A stretch of 64,000 nucleotides of DNA. Source: Holophaga foetida DSM 6591 (GTDB lineage Bacteria > Acidobacteriota > Holophagae > Holophagales > Holophagaceae). Positions 59,855-64,000 of this stretch are shown here, piece by piece (the stretch's first letter is position 1; each line of letters opens with the position of its first letter). The notes under the pieces are model-generated. The model worked only from the letters and a program-made list of their open reading frames with translations, made no database searches and was not told the origin of the DNA. The stretch is from NCBI RefSeq assembly GCF_000242615.2, contig NZ_KI912268.1, positions 1,193,625-1,257,624 on the forward strand, in the 5' to 3' direction. The translations under genes were made by a program, and so were the position numbers.

Positions 59855-60631
59855 ATGCTGACGAAAACACTCGAGAACATAGGTGCAAAGGTCATGGGTG
59901 CCCTGGCCCAGGCGGGGGACTTTGCGGTCCTCTCCGGGCGCACCTTCCGGGCCATCTTCAAGAAACCCTTTGACGGGGCGAGCCTTCTGCACCAGTTCAA
60001 CGCCATCGGGGTCAACTCCATCCCCGTCATCGTCCTCACCTCCCTGGCGGTGAGTGCCGTGTTCGCAGTCCAGCTGGCCTTCGGATTCAGGCAGTTCCAG
60101 GCAGAAGGCATGGCCAGCGGGGTCGAGGGTCTCGCCATCGTGCGGGAGCTGGCCCCGGTCATCGTGGGTCTCATGATGGCGGGCCGGGTGGGCAGCGCCA
60201 TGGCCGCCGAGCTGGGTACCATGCAGGTCACAGAACAGATCGACGCCCTGGAATGCCTGGCCACGGACCCCATCCACTATCTCTTCGTGCCCAGGCTGAT
60301 CGCCGGGGCCATCATGGTCCCCCTCCTTACAGCCCTGGGCATCTACGTGGGTTTCTGGGGCGGCCGCATGATCCTGGTGGGTGTCGAGGGGCAGAGCGCC
60401 TTCGTATACTCCGAGGGCTTCTACCAGCTCCTTTCGGCCCGGGACTTCCGCATTGCCATGATCAAGGGCCTCACGTTCGGGATCATCATCGCCCTGGTGG
60501 GATGCTGGCGGGGCTACCGAGCCCAGGGAGGTGCTGAAGGCGTGGGCAACGCCCCCACCAGCAGCGTGGTCACCAGCTCCCTGTGGATCCTGGTCATGGA
60601 CTTCTTCATCACCAAGCTCCTTCTCGTCTGA
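59855..60631 (+). CDS. mlaE: MlaE-family lipid ABC transporter permease
   Basis: This 258-residue membrane protein has the MlaE signatures LAIVRELAPVIVGLMMAGRVGSAMAAELGTM and EQIDALECLATDPIHYLFVPRLIAG. With MlaF and the MCE protein it moves phospholipids between the inner and outer membranes. The ATP-binding gene starts 7 bases after it. Confidence 0.92.
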   Translation: MLTKTLENIGAKVMGALAQAGDFAVLSGRTFRAIFKKPFDGASLLHQFNAIGVNSIPVIVLTSLAVSAVFAVQLAFGFRQFQAEGMASGVEGLAIVRELAPVIVGLMMAGRVGSAMAAELGTMQVTEQIDALECLATDPIHYLFVPRLIAGAIMVPLLTALGIYVGFWGGRMILVGVEGQSAFVYSEGFYQLLSARDFRIAMIKGLTFGIIIALVGCWRGYRAQGGAEGVGNAPTSSVVTSSLWILVMDFFITKLLLV

Positions 60632-60638
60632 GGCCCCC

Positions 60639-61451
60639 TTGGAACCCGTGATCGATGTCGTCAATCTCTCCAAGGCCTTCGGGCCCAAGGTCGTGCTGTC
60701 CAACGTGAACCTCCAGGTGCAGGAGGGTGAGAGCCTCGTGGTACTGGGGGGCTCCGGCACAGGCAAGACCGTGCTCCTGCGCAACATCATGGGCCTCCTG
60801 ACCCCGGACCAGGGCCACGTGGCCGTGGAGGGCAGGATCATCCACCAACTCAAGCGGGAGGAACTCTTCGAGACCCGCCAGAAGATCGGCATGTGCTTCC
60901 AGATGGCGGCCCTCTTTGACTCCATGTCCGTGGAGGAGAACGTGGGCTTCGCCTTGACCCGCCACACCACCATGACCCGGGCCCAGATCGCGGAACGGGT
61001 GGACGAGTGCCTCGGGCTGGTGGGCCTCAAGGACACCAACAAGCTGCGCACCTCGGAGCTCTCAGGTGGCATGAAACGCCGGGTCGGCTTTGCCCGGGCC
61101 ATCGCCCTCAAGCCGAAGATCCTCCTCTTCGACGAGCCCACCACCGGCCTGGACCCCGTGATGACGGATGTCATCGGGCGCATCATCCTGGACCTCAAGG
61201 CCGAGCTGGGGGTCACCAGCATCACTATCACCCACGACCTCAAGAGCGCCTTCGAGATCGCGGACCGCATCGCCCTCATCTTCCGGGGTGAGTGCATCGC
61301 CTGCGAAAGCCCCGATGACTTCCGGAAGAACCCCCACCCCGTAGTGCAACAGTTCCTCCGGGGCGACGCCGACGGCCCATTCCTCCAGGATCCACCGCCC
61401 CCCAAGCGGGCCCTGGCACGCGCCCATCACAAGCAGCACATAAACATCTGA
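60639..61451 (+). CDS. mlaF: MlaF-family lipid ABC transporter ATPase
   Basis: The TTG at 60639 is the likely start, as TGAGG lies 5 bases before it; GTG at 60648 is an alternative and the ATG of the longer frame (60531) lies within mlaE. The protein is about 270 residues, with Walker A GGSGTGKTV, signature LSGGMKRRVGFARAI, Walker B ILLFDEPTTGLDP and switch His in ITHDLKSA. It is the ATPase partner of MlaE. Confidence 0.92.
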   Translation: MEPVIDVVNLSKAFGPKVVLSNVNLQVQEGESLVVLGGSGTGKTVLLRNIMGLLTPDQGHVAVEGRIIHQLKREELFETRQKIGMCFQMAALFDSMSVEENVGFALTRHTTMTRAQIAERVDECLGLVGLKDTNKLRTSELSGGMKRRVGFARAIALKPKILLFDEPTTGLDPVMTDVIGRIILDLKAELGVTSITITHDLKSAFEIADRIALIFRGECIACESPDDFRKNPHPVVQQFLRGDADGPFLQDPPPPKRALARAHHKQHINI

Positions 61452-61464
61452 CCCCGGATAAACC

Positions 61465-62907
61465 ATGAACCTAGAGACCAAAGTCGGAGCCTTTTTCATT
61501 GGGACCATCGCCGTCGCGGGCGTACTGGTCCTCCGCATGGAGAAATGGGACGTGTTCGGCAAGAGCGCCGACCGCCAGGTCCTGGCGGAGTTCACCCAGG
61601 TGGCGGGATTGAACGCGCAGAGCGCCGTGCGGGTCGCGGGTGTCAAGGTCGGCACCGTGGAGCGCATCGCCCTGGACAAGGGCAAGGCCCAAGTGTTCCT
61701 GGCCCTGCCCAAGGATTTCGCCGTCTACTCCGATGCCAAAGCCCAGCTGAGTTCCATTGGCATCCTGGGGGAGAAATACATTGAACTGGACCCAGGCCAC
61801 CCCGAGGCTGGAACCCTTTCGGGGCCTGGCCCCATCCAGAGCCGCAACGGCGTGAGCATGGACACCCTGATGGAAACCCTCGCAGGGATCGGCCAGGACG
61901 TGAAGGGGGTCACCTACGCCCTCAACCAGTCCATGGGCGGGGAGCAGGGACGCGAGAAGCTCGACGAGATCATCGACAACATCCGCGTCCTCACCGCCGA
62001 ATTCCGGGCCATGAGCCAGGAGAACCACGGCACCATCAACCGCACCCTGGCCAACGCCGAGGCGATCACTGCCGAGGTCAGGGATCGCCTGCCCCGGATC
62101 GCCCAGCAGTTCGAGGAGATGAGCCGCAACCTGAATGGACTGGTGGCGGAGAACCGCCCGGAACTGAAAGGCACCCTGCAGGACGTCCGCAAGCTGGCGG
62201 CCAACTTCCAGTCCACTTCGGAGAACCTGAAGTCCATCACCGACAAGCTCAACCGCGGCGAGGGCACCGTGGGCAAGCTCCTGACGGACGAAACCACCAT
62301 CAACAAGATCAACGCCGCCGTGGATAGCGTCAATGACATGTTAGGCGGCTTCAACAAGATGGAGATGCGGCTGGATATGAATGCCGCCTCCTGGACCAAG
62401 CGCAGCGACAGCAAGGTGGGACTCGGGCTGGAGATCGCCCCCCGACACGACTACTGGTATTCCATTGCGCTCAGCTCCACCCCGGATGGAAAGGTGAGCG
62501 AATCATCCAGCAGCGTCACCAGCACCTCCGGCACAGAGACGAAGACCTACGTCAATACGGACCAGACATTCACGGTTTCAGCCCTCTTCAACAAGCGCCT
62601 CGGTGAGAACTTCGTCATCTCCGGCGGCCTGATGGAGAGCAAGGGCGGCGTCGGCGCCGAATTCCGGGCCCTGAACGACACGTTCCGCCTTGGCGCCATC
62701 GCCTACGACTTCAGCAAGCGGGACGACAAGCCCAAGCCCCGCTACCGCATCACCACCAGCTACGAGTTCTGGAACGGCCTCTACGGACAGATGGGCGTCC
62801 AGGATCTGGCCAACAAAGACCTGCGCACCTTCTTCATTGGCGGCGGCATCCGCTGGAAGGATAACGATCTGAAGAAGATCATCGGCCTGGCAAGTTCAGG
62901 AAAGTAA
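61465..62907 (+). CDS. mlaD: MlaD-like MCE-domain lipid-binding protein
   Basis: This 480-residue protein has an N-terminal helix, an MCE domain (about 35-115, with VAGLNAQSAVRVAGVKVGTVERI and GEKYIELDPG), a long helical stretch (about 150-300) and a C-terminal beta-rich domain of about 170 residues that resembles an outer-membrane barrel-like segment. MCE proteins form the lipid channel of Mla-type transporters. It is longer than E. coli MlaD (183), closer to the extended MCE proteins of other phyla. Confidence 0.9.
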   Translation: MNLETKVGAFFIGTIAVAGVLVLRMEKWDVFGKSADRQVLAEFTQVAGLNAQSAVRVAGVKVGTVERIALDKGKAQVFLALPKDFAVYSDAKAQLSSIGILGEKYIELDPGHPEAGTLSGPGPIQSRNGVSMDTLMETLAGIGQDVKGVTYALNQSMGGEQGREKLDEIIDNIRVLTAEFRAMSQENHGTINRTLANAEAITAEVRDRLPRIAQQFEEMSRNLNGLVAENRPELKGTLQDVRKLAANFQSTSENLKSITDKLNRGEGTVGKLLTDETTINKINAAVDSVNDMLGGFNKMEMRLDMNAASWTKRSDSKVGLGLEIAPRHDYWYSIALSSTPDGKVSESSSSVTSTSGTETKTYVNTDQTFTVSALFNKRLGENFVISGGLMESKGGVGAEFRALNDTFRLGAIAYDFSKRDDKPKPRYRITTSYEFWNGLYGQMGVQDLANKDLRTFFIGGGIRWKDNDLKKIIGLASSGK

Positions 62908-62915
62908 GCCAATCC

Positions 62916-63365
62916 ATGGCGGGCGGGGACTTCCAGGACGGTCAAGGCTCCATGCTGCGCAGGCTCTGTCTTCCGAGCCCCCCCCGCAAGCCGCCCGTGC
63001 CGCGCCCAGTCCAGGTGGCCCTCCGGACGCTCCACATTGTGGCCATGGGCATGCTGATGGGAGCCATTCCCTATGGGGGCTCCTCGGAAGCCCTCCACCC
63101 CTGGATCCTCGCCACCGTCATCAGTGGCGTGCTACTGCTCGCCATCGACCTCTGGAAGAGCTGCCTGTTCCTGGTGGAGGGCGCAGGCGCCGGGGTGCTC
63201 CTGAAGCTCGTAATGCTGGGGCTCGGGAATCTTTTCCCTGAGTCCCGCCTGCCCTGGTACCTCGCGGCCGCAGCGGTCGCCTCCTTCGGGTCCCATATGC
63301 CAAGCGCCTGGCGCCACTTCTCCTTCCTGGAGTGGCGCGTCATGGAGATCAAGCCCAGGCGCTAA
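62916..63365 (+). CDS. Small predicted membrane protein of unknown function
   Basis: This 149-residue protein begins 8 bases after the mlaD-like stop (an internal ATG at 62952 is an alternative start). It has three or four hydrophobic segments, for example VALRTLHIVAMGMLMGAI and ILATVISGVLLLAIDLW. No family was recognised. Its position suggests it is the last gene of the Mla-type operon. Confidence 0.6.
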   Translation: MAGGDFQDGQGSMLRRLCLPSPPRKPPVPRPVQVALRTLHIVAMGMLMGAIPYGGSSEALHPWILATVISGVLLLAIDLWKSCLFLVEGAGAGVLLKLVMLGLGNLFPESRLPWYLAAAAVASFGSHMPSAWRHFSFLEWRVMEIKPRR

Positions 63366-63714
63366 TATCAAGGCGCGAAGGCACCAAGGATTCACCAAGG
63401 GCTTACCAGCGACCAGTGAGCATTTCGTCGGTGGGGCGTGGGCGAGGCTGCCTCAGGTAGACGGAGCCCCCACCGATGAAATGCGGTGTTGAACAAGCCC
63501 GGAGCGGCGGGGGAGTTGGGCGAGGGCTATGGGGAAATCGCGCCTGCTGATCCACTTTTGGGGACGCCAGGTCCCCTGTCGCCCAGGGATTGCTGACTGC
63601 TGAGCCCGACAGTCCCGGCAGGGGCTTGGACCGAGTTGGCGTCATAGCAGGGCTTCGCCGTCCCGCCGTGGTGGAGGTCGTGGTGCAGGTGATGGATAGC
63701 TGAGAGGCTGACAG
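63366..63714. mobile_element. Probable terminal region of an IS91-type element
   Basis: This 349-base stretch has no credible gene. It lies downstream (3') of the IS91-like transposase fragment, where IS91-family elements carry their rolling-circle origin end. It holds a strong inverted repeat with arms 63420-63437 and 63466-63484 (GCATTTCGTCGGTGGGGC and a near-perfect complement) and a 28-base spacer. The exact element boundary could not be fixed. Confidence 0.5.
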
Positions 63715-64000
63715 TCATGGCATCACCGCCGGGGGTGCCCTGGAGGCTTCACTCATCAGCGGTCGCCAGAGGATCAGACCACCACAATGAGGGCAGCGTT
63801 GCCCCGTGCCTTCGGCTGGACACGCCTCGGCTCTGGGTTTCGGAGCAGGCAGCAGGGCCCTGGCCTGTTCCAGCAGACCTCCACCCTGGGCCGAGGCGTA
63901 GAGGCCAAAAGTGCCGGATCTTATGGAAGCCATCCGGAAGGACATGCTGGACAAAGCGGCGCAGGAACTCGATGGGGTGAGGGTGACGGTCTGCTGGCCC
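63715..64000 (-). pseudogene. IS91-family transposase, C-terminal fragment with two compensating frameshifts
   Basis: Read leftwards from the window edge, the pieces QQTVTLTP, IEFLRRFVQHVLPDGFHKIRH and FGLYASA followed by CPHCGG match the C-terminus of IS91-type transposases (zinc-binding CPxCGG end). The middle piece is in a different frame from the outer two: a C appears lost in a C-run near 63979 and a T gained in a T-run near 63917. The outer pieces share one open frame that ends with TGA at 63715-63717. The gene is cut by the window edge. The frameshifts mean it is inactive, or that two homopolymer sequencing errors are present. Confidence 0.7.

Noticed and set aside
63403..63718. Short minus-strand frames downstream of the transposase fragment
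   Set aside because: They show no homology pattern and overlap the inverted repeat of the IS end.

Overview
The window is about 64 kb of GC-rich bacterial chromosome with tightly packed, overlapping operons. It carries a PdxA-GlmU-Mla housekeeping block, TonB-ExbB-ExbD energisation, several TonB-dependent receptors and many PAS-rich sensor kinases, so the cell is a Gram-negative (diderm). A class III ribonucleotide reductase and a nitrogenase-like enzyme suggest an anaerobic or facultative life. My best guess is an acidobacterial Holophagae relative (Geothrix/Holophaga type); this is inferred from overall gene content and style, not from a marker gene.

Layout. (1) 1-15.2 kb: signalling. A divergent hybrid sensor kinase, cut by the window edge, faces a TonB receptor, a YfiR-like periplasmic protein, three histidine kinases, two single-domain response regulators and a receiver-GAF-PAS protein, nearly all with overlapping or adjacent ends. 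(2) 15.2-17.3 kb: an MFS exporter and a divergent TetR repressor with a tandem operator between them. (3) 17.4-27.5 kb, minus strand: one probable transcription unit led by a consensus-like promoter and a cobalamin riboswitch. It encodes an exported CbiZ amidohydrolase, a TonB receptor, TonB, a NifH-NifD-like fusion, a NifK-like protein, a TetR regulator, ExbB and two ExbD. (4) 27.6-49.2 kb, plus strand: a second cobalamin riboswitch, two tandem binding proteins, a TonB receptor, BtuC/BtuD-like ABC components, a double nitrilase-fold protein, a radical SAM/SPASM protein, a CobN-type chelatase, a ChlD-like and a ChlI-like AAA+ protein, a second CbiZ, an ABC-2 transporter, an XRE regulator and another TonB receptor. 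(5) 49.3-54.0 kb: a second divergent pair of cobalamin riboswitches, one driving a TetR paralogue plus a flavin reductase, the other driving nrdD-nrdG. (6) 54.1-63.4 kb: tRNA-Cys, tRNA-Gly, a Fur-family regulator, a sensor kinase, an Hfq-like protein, pdxA, glmU and an Mla-type lipid transporter. (7) 63.4-64 kb: one end of an IS91-type element with a frameshifted transposase.

How the parts fit. Regions 3-5 look like one B12-responsive regulon. Outer-membrane receptors energised by a dedicated TonB-ExbB-ExbD, binding proteins and BtuCD would import a corrinoid or other tetrapyrrole. Exported and cytoplasmic CbiZ proteins would strip or remodel it. The least explained part is a nitrogenase-like reductase co-regulated with a class I (CobN/ChlI/ChlD) metal chelatase. 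The same pairing of a nitrogenase-like reductase with a chelatase occurs in bacteriochlorophyll synthesis (BchLNB with BchHID) and, in a simpler form, in coenzyme F430 synthesis (CfbCD with CfbA). Here it sits in a B12-riboswitch locus with no de novo corrin ring genes, so I propose an undescribed tetrapyrrole reduction/metallation or salvage system. That function is an inference.
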